A stretch of 49,429 bases of DNA from a virus: the IMG/VR virus record IMGVR_UViG_3300044712_000473, positions 1-49,429 of that record. One strand, written 5' to 3'. Of this stretch, positions 32,677-39,973 are shown piece after piece. Below the pieces are notes generated by a model, which did not search any database, was not told the origin of the DNA, and was given only the letters and a program-made list of their open reading frames with translations. The position numbers were made by a program, and so were the translations under genes. Positions within the stretch are counted from its first letter, which is position 1. Each line of letters starts with the position of its first letter.

Positions 32677-33293
32677 TACGGCCACTCCGATTTACTGGCA
32701 AAGTCGTCTCCTAGCCGGACTACAGCTCCCGCTCGGTACTGGTTCTCCTGTTCGAGCTGAACCATTCCCAGCTTGTCGTAATCATCCGCACACACGAACT
32801 GACCCGTGATCGGATGATATCGTAAATTCTTTTTCCTGTGAGCAATGTTAACTCCACAGATAGCGCAATGAGCGTATGTAATCTCATCAAAATCAAACCC
32901 ATCCTCGAAAATCATTAAAGTAGCAACCAGCGGATCACCCCAATGAACATGATTCATATCGTCTAGAACCATGAGCGCTCTGTGCCCAGGTGCCCCACTA
33001 CCGATTAGGAAAGAAGCCATCTGGTCAGTTCTGCCGTTGTAAGTGATTCTAATAATCAACTCACCCAGATCAACACCAGTTGGAGTGTACCCATAGGCAG
33101 CTTCAAGTTCGGCAAGCGTGTTGTCTACTTGGAGTTGGCGATATCCAAAATTCGTACCCTCGACTGTCGTAAATACTGGATTAAGCAAAGTAACAATACG
33201 CTTCTTACACGGCTGTTTGCTTGGTTTCCAATTGGTTAGCTTTCCGCCTGGGCACTTCTTGTCGGCATATTGTGTGTCTTTAGGTTGCCCCAT
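32676..33293 (-). CDS. Hypothetical structural-operon protein, 205 aa
   Basis: Residues 1-30 are Lys/Cys-rich (KKCPGGKLTNWKPSKQPCKK). The middle is mixed alpha/beta with an HVHWGDPLVATLM segment. AHCAICGVNIAHRKK and, near the end, FVCADDYDKLG give a cysteine/histidine site that may bind zinc. GGAAG upstream supports the ATG at 33293. The role is unknown; it lies between fibre-like and connector-like genes. Confidence 0.6.
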   Translation of the reverse strand: MGQPKDTQYADKKCPGGKLTNWKPSKQPCKKRIVTLLNPVFTTVEGTNFGYRQLQVDNTLAELEAAYGYTPTGVDLGELIIRITYNGRTDQMASFLIGSGAPGHRALMVLDDMNHVHWGDPLVATLMIFEDGFDFDEITYAHCAICGVNIAHRKKNLRYHPITGQFVCADDYDKLGMVQLEQENQYRAGAVVRLGDDFASKSEWP

Positions 33294-33375
33294 ATCTAGA
33301 CTTCCACTTCCTCTTGATCCACTTGATCAAGTCGTCCAGACAAAAGGAATACGAAATCTTCCATTCTTTAGGCAT
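33280..33375 (-). CDS. Possible very small protein, 31 aa
   Basis: The 74-base gap between two genes holds a short frame beginning ATG 33375 and ending TAA 33280, with sequence MPKEWKISYSFC and a basic C-terminus (IKRKWKSRYGAT). It overlaps both neighbours slightly. A GAGG lies directly against the ATG, too close to be a good ribosome binding site. It looks protein-like, but evidence is weak. Confidence 0.3.
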   Translation of the reverse strand: MPKEWKISYSFCLDDLIKWIKRKWKSRYGAT

Positions 33376-33907
33376 CCTCGGTAATGGTCCCAAAGGCATT
33401 CTCCGGCACATGGAAATCCACAAACATGACGATGGGGTCTTTGTTGCTCTCGCTAGCCCCGGTCGTTAGCCGCTTCACGCTACAGATAAACGCCTCACTT
33501 CTGGGGGCTGTAGCGTCTAGGGCCACTGGTGCGCTAGCGAAAGCCACAACACGATGGTAGATGTCGTCAGCAGCAGGGACCGTGTAGTCCGCGTAGAAAG
33601 GCCCCTGCTGAGCCGAGAACTTAGCGTTGATCGGAGCATAGATGTAGTAAAGCTCGAACCTGATCGTCTTGCCAGCGGTCGGTTGCTCGGCAAACAGGAA
33701 GTGAACATGGGGGATTACTACCCCACCCTTAGCCGAGCGGTGTCTAACCTGAATGGGGAAGTACCCAATATCGTTTACCTGCCACCCACCATATTCGATG
33801 TTTGCCGTGATTGGAGTTAGGGCCGGAGCAGTTACACCAGCACGGAACGAGCCGGCTGGAGACTGGGAATCTTCGTAGGTCGCGCCAAACGGCTGTCCGA
33901 TACTCAT
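33368..33907 (-). CDS. Hypothetical beta-rich structural protein, 179 aa
   Basis: Strand-rich sequence with Gly and Thr (FGATYEDSQSPAG, GGWQVNDIGYFPIQVRH) and two His residues in IPHVHFLF. It looks like a small virion/fibre-associated protein and follows the fibre-like gene at 33908 with adjoining stop and start. No family recognised. Confidence 0.6.
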   Translation of the reverse strand: MSIGQPFGATYEDSQSPAGSFRAGVTAPALTPITANIEYGGWQVNDIGYFPIQVRHRSAKGGVVIPHVHFLFAEQPTAGKTIRFELYYIYAPINAKFSAQQGPFYADYTVPAADDIYHRVVAFASAPVALDATAPRSEAFICSVKRLTTGASESNKDPIVMFVDFHVPENAFGTITEDA

Positions 33908-35200
33908 TTAGCTATCCTTCGACCAGGTGCCAGAATAAGCACCCATCGCGGCCCAGATCCCATCAGTCACGCCAACAAGCCAAACCACAGACCCAGCAGC
34001 CTTGCTTCTAATGTATCCTGCCGAAGCGGAAACATCAGTTCCAAGGTAGATCACGTCACCAGTGTTGGCGATAACCTTTAGGTAGTAAGTATCACTTGCG
34101 GCAAAGAACCCGTACTTCTTGTTCTTGGCAGCAGCCGGAAGAGTCAGCGCAACGTCAGTGCTTGTTCCAACGTTTGTGTGGAGACAGCCCATATCGTAAG
34201 CAGTTACACCAAGGTTCTCGGTTGCACTGGTATGGTCGACAATGTAAGTTCCACCAGTGTTTACCCCAGCCGCAAGCACGGCAGCAGCATCAACGTAAGT
34301 GCCGGCATAAACAATACCGGCGTTGATCCTGGTGTAGGCCGTGGTGTTTGCATTCCGGACATCAAGCTCTGCCCCGTTGGCAGCAAGGTACGGCACCGAC
34401 TGGCCCCAAGTCCCACCGACTCGGATCTGGGAAGCATCAAGGGGAAGGAAGGCGTTGTCCGCCTCGTTTTTGACCTGGACCTGAGAGGCCGAGCCAAGCG
34501 GCGAGAGGATCAGGTTGCGCTCGGTAGGATAGACCCCGGGAGATACCGGAGTCCCGCCGCCAGCCAGGATCTGAGGCCCACTCGTCTTGTCGGGAACGAC
34601 TTCGATCTTGTGCCGAGCATCGTCCACGCCCGTGTTGCTTCCTGGTCCACCAAGGTTGATACGGCCGGTCTGGGAAGAGGAGGAGATCTTGATACCGTTC
34701 GAGCCAGAAGTGACGATGGCGGACTGGGCAGCAGGCTCGGGGTACATGAGAATAGCGTTGGTGGTGTTGGCCGCACAGGTGACGCCATGAATCCCCGCGC
34801 CCTTCATCTTTACCCAGACTGCCACATCGGTAGACGATCCGGTCCCTTCGATCAGGGTTTCGGCTGCGCTCGCTCGGCTGATCTTGGCGTAGGCATCGGC
34901 TGCTCCAACCTCGACAACCCCAGACCGGGCCGTCCCGCTCACGTTGGAGTTCCCGGTCTGCTGCGTTCCGGGAGTACCACTCTGGAGATTTACAAACGCA
35001 GGAGATCCAACCGTACCAAGGATCTCGTAGTCCACACCATTGAACGTGTACTTGAGCTTGGAATCGTCAGAATCAAACCAGACTGGAGCAATACCAGTTC
35101 CTACTGCTCCATTCGTAGGTGCAGTCTTGCGTGGTTTGAATCCCACGCTCATCGCTAGTTCATCAAGCCAGCTTCTGAACCCACCTAAGTTGAAAGCCAT
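33908..35200 (-). CDS. Tail-fibre-like protein, 430 aa
   Basis: Contains a short helical start (FRSWLDELAMSVGF), the segment VWFDSDDSKLKYTFNGVDYE, common near fibre N-termini, and a long Gly/Ala/Thr/Ser/Asn-rich beta region (for example SGSNGIKISSSSQTG). Such sequences form trimeric fibres or spikes that bind the host. It lies just before two small structural genes in the tail part of the operon. Identification is by composition and position only. Confidence 0.6.
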   Translation of the reverse strand: MAFNLGGFRSWLDELAMSVGFKPRKTAPTNGAVGTGIAPVWFDSDDSKLKYTFNGVDYEILGTVGSPAFVNLQSGTPGTQQTGNSNVSGTARSGVVEVGAADAYAKISRASAAETLIEGTGSSTDVAVWVKMKGAGIHGVTCAANTTNAILMYPEPAAQSAIVTSGSNGIKISSSSQTGRINLGGPGSNTGVDDARHKIEVVPDKTSGPQILAGGGTPVSPGVYPTERNLILSPLGSASQVQVKNEADNAFLPLDASQIRVGGTWGQSVPYLAANGAELDVRNANTTAYTRINAGIVYAGTYVDAAAVLAAGVNTGGTYIVDHTSATENLGVTAYDMGCLHTNVGTSTDVALTLPAAAKNKKYGFFAASDTYYLKVIANTGDVIYLGTDVSASAGYIRSKAAGSVVWLVGVTDGIWAAMGAYSGTWSKDS

Positions 35201-35202
35201 AC

Positions 35203-35610
35203 TTAGCCTCCACTCATCATGAGCATACGGAAAGTCGTAGCTCCACTAGAAGTGACCTTGAAGCGGGCTCTGCGGGCAGCAGGAGGGGTAAAAGGAACGC
35301 AGTACCACTGATCCCCAGTCACGGCAAAGGAGCAAATCGAAGGAGTCACGGCGCACCAGTTGGTGCCGGACGTGTAGCCTCCGTTCGCGTAGACTTCCAT
35401 ATCAATCGTAATTGTACTATTCGCATGGGAGCAGAAATAAAGAGCAAACCCACCAGCTCCATAACCAAGTTCGGCCATTTCCGAGGTAGCTGTACCACCA
35501 GCCCCAATAGAAACCAGGACAGCATCTCCCTGAATTCCCTCATCCCAGTCGTTAGACTCTCCGCCAATCAGCCACTGCTTATCTACATACGTCTTAGCGA
35601 AACCTGACAT
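35203..35610 (-). CDS. Small beta-rich structural protein, 135 aa
   Basis: ATG at 35610 follows AGGAG and lies just downstream of the terminator hairpin at 35624. The product is a beta-sandwich-like small protein (GGTATSEMAELGYGAGGFALYF) with two or three cysteines and ends RFKVTSSGATTFRMLMMSGG. It may be a head-decoration or fibre-associated protein. Not recognised. Confidence 0.6.
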   Translation of the reverse strand: MSGFAKTYVDKQWLIGGESNDWDEGIQGDAVLVSIGAGGTATSEMAELGYGAGGFALYFCSHANSTITIDMEVYANGGYTSGTNWCAVTPSICSFAVTGDQWYCVPFTPPAARRARFKVTSSGATTFRMLMMSGG

Positions 35611-35623
35611 ATCTTTTTTCTCC

Positions 35624-35650
35624 TAAAAAGGAAAGGGGGCTTTCGCCCCC
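35624..35650 (-). terminator. Rho-independent terminator inside the late operon
   Basis: Read on the minus strand, GGGGGC pairs with GCCCCC (35645-35650 and 35635-35640) around GAAA, followed by TTTCCTTTTT. It stands between the 379-aa gene (stop 35681) and the 135-aa gene (start 35610), so it probably lowers transcription of tail genes relative to the capsid genes upstream. Confidence 0.8.
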
Positions 35651-35680
35651 CATCCGCCAATTAGATCATGTGGTTAGTGA

Positions 35681-36820
35681 TCAAGGAAGAACAGAAGTTA
35701 GAAGATAAACCGCACCGCTGCAAGTCGTGGCAGCCGAAAGGTTGTCCACTGTTGAAATGAAGTGCATGTTTACCGTTGAGGTAGCAGTCCATGATGGAAC
35801 ATAGAACGGAGTGACCGTAGTCGCATCATAGAGAGCAGCACCAAGCTCGGCCTTAGCATTACCATAAATGGTGTTTGCTGCAGCTTTGAGATCGCTAGCT
35901 ACGATAAAATCAATATAATCGGCACCAGTGATTCCAACCGAACCAGTGAGGGTAGTGCATCCCGCAGCCTGTGTGCTGAGAACGACAAGGGCGTGATGAA
36001 CGACAGTCTTGGCAGGAAGGGTACAAACTGCGATATCACCAGTGAGGCTTGCCCCAAGAGCTGCGACCTGGGCGTTGGTCCAGGTGTACTTACTCCAGGT
36101 CTTGTTGCAATAACCAGTCGCGGCAGCAGTCATGGTGCCAGCAGTAAGTGCGGCTCCACCATTCTTGATCCCACTACTAGAAGTAACGAACCCGGTAGTA
36201 GGAGCAACCGTGAACGCAGAACCAGAGACATCAAGCTGACCGGCAATGTGAGTAGCACCAGTCGTTCCATCAACGGTAAAGTTTGTGGTATCTACTGCAA
36301 TCCCACCGTTGAGGTTAGCAATCCCAGCCGCCTGAAGCGTACCAGCCGTAACCGTATCACCAGAAGCCGCGGCAACCGTGAACTTGGTGGTAGCCACGTC
36401 AAAGTCACCAGCCGTGTGAACCGCACCAGTCGTACCGCTAACAGTGAAGTTTGTCGTATCAACGGCAATTCCACCATTTGCGTTGAGAAGAGCAGTCCAA
36501 GTAGCAGGAGGAGAAGTCAGACCAGAGAAAACAATACTGGAAGAAGCAGCACCGAGAATCACCCGGCCAGCCGTACCACCAGTAGTGGTTCCACCATCAA
36601 TGTAGACATCGCCACCATTGCCAGTAGAACCAGTTCCAGTCTTTGAGCCACCGACGATATAAAGATCTTTGGCCTTTGTGGAGTTTACATCCGTATCGTC
36701 TTCGCCCTTGATGTACCGATCCTCCAGAAGAGGAAGACCAGTCGAATAGCTGATACCTGAAGTCTTGTCAGTCCGGACAAGCTCGATATCAGAAGGCGCG
36801 GTTGTTCCGAACTCTGACAT
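35681..36820 (-). CDS. Virion structural protein with internal repeats, 379 aa
   Basis: The gene directly follows the capsid gene in transcription order. Residues about 120-190 carry two copies of a unit NGGIAVDTTNFTVxGTTGAxHxAGxxDV, the sign of internal duplication in beta-helix or spike-like proteins; the remainder is Ala/Gly/Thr-rich. It is probably a head- or tail-associated fibre/spike. A terminator follows it. The exact place in the particle is unknown. Confidence 0.65.
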   Translation of the reverse strand: MSEFGTTAPSDIELVRTDKTSGISYSTGLPLLEDRYIKGEDDTDVNSTKAKDLYIVGGSKTGTGSTGNGGDVYIDGGTTTGGTAGRVILGAASSSIVFSGLTSPPATWTALLNANGGIAVDTTNFTVSGTTGAVHTAGDFDVATTKFTVAAASGDTVTAGTLQAAGIANLNGGIAVDTTNFTVDGTTGATHIAGQLDVSGSAFTVAPTTGFVTSSSGIKNGGAALTAGTMTAAATGYCNKTWSKYTWTNAQVAALGASLTGDIAVCTLPAKTVVHHALVVLSTQAAGCTTLTGSVGITGADYIDFIVASDLKAAANTIYGNAKAELGAALYDATTVTPFYVPSWTATSTVNMHFISTVDNLSAATTCSGAVYLLTSVLP

Positions 36821-36822
36821 GT

Positions 36823-37800
36823 TTAGGCTCCTACCGAGCCAACGATCCCTCGTGGTTCATAGGCGTCTGCGCTAAATCGCATACGTCCGTAATAACGATG
36901 GACCCAGTTAAGCTTGTCCTCGTCGTTTGCGAAGGTAGGCTTGATCCTCCAGTAGAAGATATATGGCGACTGCTTAGTGTCGATCATATACCATTCCTTC
37001 TGGGTGGCGAGCCACTTCCACTCGATAACCTTCATCTTCCATGGACCCTGTGGCCCCATGATGCCCTTGGTGTTCGAGAACTCGAACGCCTGGTTCATGG
37101 AGTTGAAGATCTTCCAAAAAACAGGTACGAGGTTGGTGTTGCAGAGGATCGTGCTTGGTTCGAGGTCCATTGGTGCCCCAACCCGAGTACGCTGCTTCTG
37201 CATGAGGATGTAGCCAGCCTGAATGGTGCTTGGGCTAGGAGCCGAGGCAGCCATGAGGTTTGACCAAGTGACTACGCTGGAGCCTGCAGTAAGGTCATAC
37301 TTGCCAGGTGCGTAGTTGTGGGAAGCAGAGATAAGAGGAATGGTGGTAGAGACAGGATCAAAACCATAGAGCGTGGTGAAGCTGGAACTAACAATACCCG
37401 CGCAGTAGGACTCGACCCGTCGTGGGAAGACACGGGGAAGTTCCTTCATCCCCTTCTTGCTGATGCCGTAAAGCTCATCCTCAAGAGTCTGCTGAGTGAT
37501 CCGATATCCCTTACGGAATTCACGGTGCCGAGTCTCCTTGACACCCCCCATGAAGATATCTTCAAAATCAGTTCCACCAGCGTCCTCAGCCTCGGTCGCA
37601 AGAGTGAGTCCGCCCCACTCGGTTACAACTTCTGACCGCTTCTCAGACTTCTGAACGTCAAAGATCTGAGTGTAGACATCCTTGGTTTCCTTTAGCTCGT
37701 CACCAAAAACTTTCTTGAACCCTTCGAGAAGAGCCCGAGCGTTCGCAGCAACAGACGCTAGAGGATGAGTTGCGTAGTTTAGATAAAGTGGTGAACTCAT
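36823..37800 (-). CDS. Major capsid protein, Mu/HK97-type, 325 aa
   Basis: The sequence fits the Mu-gpT-like HK97-fold head subunit: a helical N-terminal arm, EKRSEVVTEWGGLTLATEAEDAGG (residues 53-76), central KGYRITQQTLEDELYG, RRVESYCAGIV, then ILMQKQRTRVGAPMDLEPSTILCNTNLVPVFWKIFNS and the closing WKWLATQKEWYMIDTKQSPYIFYWRIKPTFA strand region. It forms the icosahedral shell. The gene order portal, scaffold candidate, decoration candidate, capsid supports the call. Length is normal for this group. Its folding may be helped by the GroES-type proteins, an inference. Confidence 0.8.
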   Translation of the reverse strand: MSSPLYLNYATHPLASVAANARALLEGFKKVFGDELKETKDVYTQIFDVQKSEKRSEVVTEWGGLTLATEAEDAGGTDFEDIFMGGVKETRHREFRKGYRITQQTLEDELYGISKKGMKELPRVFPRRVESYCAGIVSSSFTTLYGFDPVSTTIPLISASHNYAPGKYDLTAGSSVVTWSNLMAASAPSPSTIQAGYILMQKQRTRVGAPMDLEPSTILCNTNLVPVFWKIFNSMNQAFEFSNTKGIMGPQGPWKMKVIEWKWLATQKEWYMIDTKQSPYIFYWRIKPTFANDEDKLNWVHRYYGRMRFSADAYEPRGIVGSVGA

Positions 37801-37811
37801 GATCTAGCTCC

Positions 37812-38324
37812 TTATGGGACCAGTTCGTTGTTGAGGCCGAGTTTGCTTACGACTGGCATTGCGTAAACCCAAACGTCGATATCCCCAACGGTATAATCAG
37901 GGTGGACGCCAATGACGAAGAACTGGTTGTCGTTCCCGTCGATTGTGTCGTAATCAAGACCCATATAGGTTCCGTTTGTTGCGGCACGATAGGTGTGATA
38001 GAGATCGGCAAGAGCAAACGTGTGATGATTGCCGGCCTGGTCCTCTTCATGAAGATTGAAAAGGCAGATCGAATGCGGGTCGAGCGCCATGATCGGAACC
38101 TTGGTCCCGGCAGTTCCGGTACTCGCACTAAGCGCAAACCCCATTACGTTGCCATCAGCACTTAGCTTGTTGATGTTTCCAGTCGTAAGAGCCTCGACTA
38201 GATCACTCTCAACAAAAGATGCGCCATTCACTTCTACTGGCCATGGATTGACAAGCGAGAACTCGTGGCAAGTTCCCATGTGCCGTACAACATACGGCTT
38301 GATCAGTGGTGCAGTTTTCGCCAT
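37812..38324 (-). CDS. Probable head-decoration protein, 170 aa
   Basis: A compact, mainly beta protein directly before the capsid gene, as capsid-decoration genes often are. It has no signal, membrane or zinc motif. The pattern MGTCHEFSLVNPWPVEVNGASFVES then GVHPDYTVGDIDVWVYAMP is well ordered throughout. It could instead be a small virion protein. Its ribosome binding site is TAGGAGG (reverse-strand GGAGGTAAG). Confidence 0.55.
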   Translation of the reverse strand: MAKTAPLIKPYVVRHMGTCHEFSLVNPWPVEVNGASFVESDLVEALTTGNINKLSADGNVMGFALSASTGTAGTKVPIMALDPHSICLFNLHEEDQAGNHHTFALADLYHTYRAATNGTYMGLDYDTIDGNDNQFFVIGVHPDYTVGDIDVWVYAMPVVSKLGLNNELVP

Positions 38325-38333
38325 GCTTACCTC

Positions 38334-38921
38334 CTAGGGTAGCTTGAGATCAAAAGGTTTCTTGGGTGTCGGGATACCATTGATGACGATCATCTCTTCT
38401 TCATAGGCCCCAACATTTTGCTTGATGAACGCTTTGTCTAGAGCATTAGATCCGTCTGTTTTTACTCCTTCTCCTTTTACTACTTCACCCTCAAGACGTG
38501 CTCTGGCAATATTGGACATATTGGTCATGAGCCGACGCTGGTTGGAACACAGCGTCCAGCAAGCCACAGTCTCGCAACCACCAGGCTCCCTAACCAGATA
38601 ACCATTCTTGAACGCTACATTGGGTTCTGCTGGGATGAGTGGCTTCCCACCATTCCAGTCCCTCTTGAAACAGTCCTCTGGGATTGGTTTGATTCCCTGC
38701 TCGGCCATCTCCATTAGAGAAGCTGGGTAGGGCCAATAAATCGCCATCTGGTTCTTGCCGCCACACTCTGGACAGGGGCAAGGGGGAACATTGTAGATAA
38801 AGGTGCAATCGGGAGCATAGGCGTTGACTGCCCCAAGAGGAGCAGACTTAAGTAGAGGATTACCCAAGAAATCTTCGCACTTGGGCATGTACCCTGGTGC
38901 TGAGTTTGGATCTACTTTCAT
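38334..38921 (-). CDS. Hypothetical zinc-binding protein, 195 aa
   Basis: A CPCPECGG motif near residue 47, with further cysteines at about residues 31 and 99-107 (CETVACWTLC), looks like metal binding. The rest is helical and soluble. It lies between the scaffold candidate and the decoration candidate, with a TAATG overlap to the upstream gene. A head-assembly role is likely by position, unknown in detail. Confidence 0.6.
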   Translation of the reverse strand: MKVDPNSAPGYMPKCEDFLGNPLLKSAPLGAVNAYAPDCTFIYNVPPCPCPECGGKNQMAIYWPYPASLMEMAEQGIKPIPEDCFKRDWNGGKPLIPAEPNVAFKNGYLVREPGGCETVACWTLCSNQRRLMTNMSNIARARLEGEVVKGEGVKTDGSNALDKAFIKQNVGAYEEEMIVINGIPTPKKPFDLKLP

Positions 38922-39703
38922 TACCTTACGCTCCCAGGGTAATTCTTCCGAAGAATCGAACGAATCTCCCCTTCGCTAAATTGCATTCTTCGCAGTTGCG
39001 CCTCCAATTGTCTAGGGGGCATTTGGTGGATATCGTCATGTCCCTCAGTTCCACCCCTGCCGGCAAGAGAAGCTCCTGCTGCCATCGACCTAAACTTGGC
39101 TCGAGTAGCCTTGTCGTCTAGATTCCTACCCATAATGACGTAATTCATAATCCGATACGTCTCTGGGTTAGCCAGCTTGCTGGCGTCGATGGTTCCCTTA
39201 CGGGCCATGTCGGTAACTTCGCGAAGAATCGGAATCCAAGTATCGGGATATGTGGACTGAAGATTCTTTTGAATATTGACGATCTGCTCAGCCTTGGCCT
39301 GGTTCGAGTCGTAAATCCTACGATGCTCGTTAGGAAGGACGTTATTCAGCTCGTCCATGAGACGCTGGCGTTCCTGCCATGTCGCACTCACCAGCATTTT
39401 CTGCTGCTCTGTCATCTGGAGGAACTGCTCCTCAGATGGTGGCTGGCTAGGGATGCGATTGAGTTTTGCAACAATAGCCTGATACCGAGCATTCACTTCC
39501 TCGTCGGCATTCTCCTTAGCCATCCGATTAAGTTCTGCCCTGGCGCCAAACTCATCGTACTCGTCGTACTGCTCTTGCTGCTCGACTGCCGTCGGGAACC
39601 CATCTTCATCAGTGTTCGGTTCAAACTCGACAGGATCGTCGTCTACAAAGCTAGACTTGAACTCTTCTGTCTTTGGTTCGTCATCGGGACCGGGATAACT
39701 CAT
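38921..39703 (-). CDS. Probable scaffolding protein, 260 aa
   Basis: An acidic N-terminus (DDEPKTEEF, EFEPNTDEDG, QYDEYDEF) followed by coiled-coil helices and a helical C-terminal region with GRGGTEGHDDIHQ and a last basic helix RRMQFSEGEIRSILRKNY. This is the usual composition of phage scaffolding proteins, and the gene lies between portal and capsid, the normal place. No protease motif is seen. Assignment is by composition and synteny, not sequence homology. Confidence 0.6.
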   Translation of the reverse strand: MSYPGPDDEPKTEEFKSSFVDDDPVEFEPNTDEDGFPTAVEQQEQYDEYDEFGARAELNRMAKENADEEVNARYQAIVAKLNRIPSQPPSEEQFLQMTEQQKMLVSATWQERQRLMDELNNVLPNEHRRIYDSNQAKAEQIVNIQKNLQSTYPDTWIPILREVTDMARKGTIDASKLANPETYRIMNYVIMGRNLDDKATRAKFRSMAAGASLAGRGGTEGHDDIHQMPPRQLEAQLRRMQFSEGEIRSILRKNYPGSVR

Positions 39704-39709
39704 TTGTTT

Positions 39710-39973
39710 TTATTCCTCTTTCATTCTTAGGACTAGATCTTCAAGTGTTTTCTCAAAAAGAAGGATGCCTTTCTTTTGTCCCTTGATAAAGACATCCATC
39801 TTTTCTGAGTTGTCGAAGTCGTCTTGCGCTAGTGATAGCTCGTCGTGTCGTCTCCTTACGTCCCAAACGAGAATTTGGAACAGCTCATTGGCCAGGAGGT
39901 GGCTGCATAGGTCCTGCCGGTCCTCCTCCTTCTGGGCCTCCCATGGGATTCGGGGCTGGTTGATTTTGAGCAT
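39710..39973 (-). CDS. Hypothetical helical protein, 87 aa
   Basis: The gene overlaps the portal's 3' end by 89 bases when started at ATG 39973. No in-frame alternative start lies outside the portal, so this overlap may be real. The product is highly helical, with QDLCSHLLANELFQILVWDVRRRHDEL and an acidic/basic tail. It could be a small head-completion or assembly partner. Not recognised. Confidence 0.55.
   Translation of the reverse strand: MLKINQPRIPWEAQKEEDRQDLCSHLLANELFQILVWDVRRRHDELSLAQDDFDNSEKMDVFIKGQKKGILLFEKTLEDLVLRMKEE

Noticed and set aside
34178-35158. Plus-strand open frame of 326 codons opposite the fibre-like gene
   Set aside because: It is antisense to a Gly/Ala/Thr-rich gene whose codon bias removes stops from the other strand; its product has no recognisable motif.
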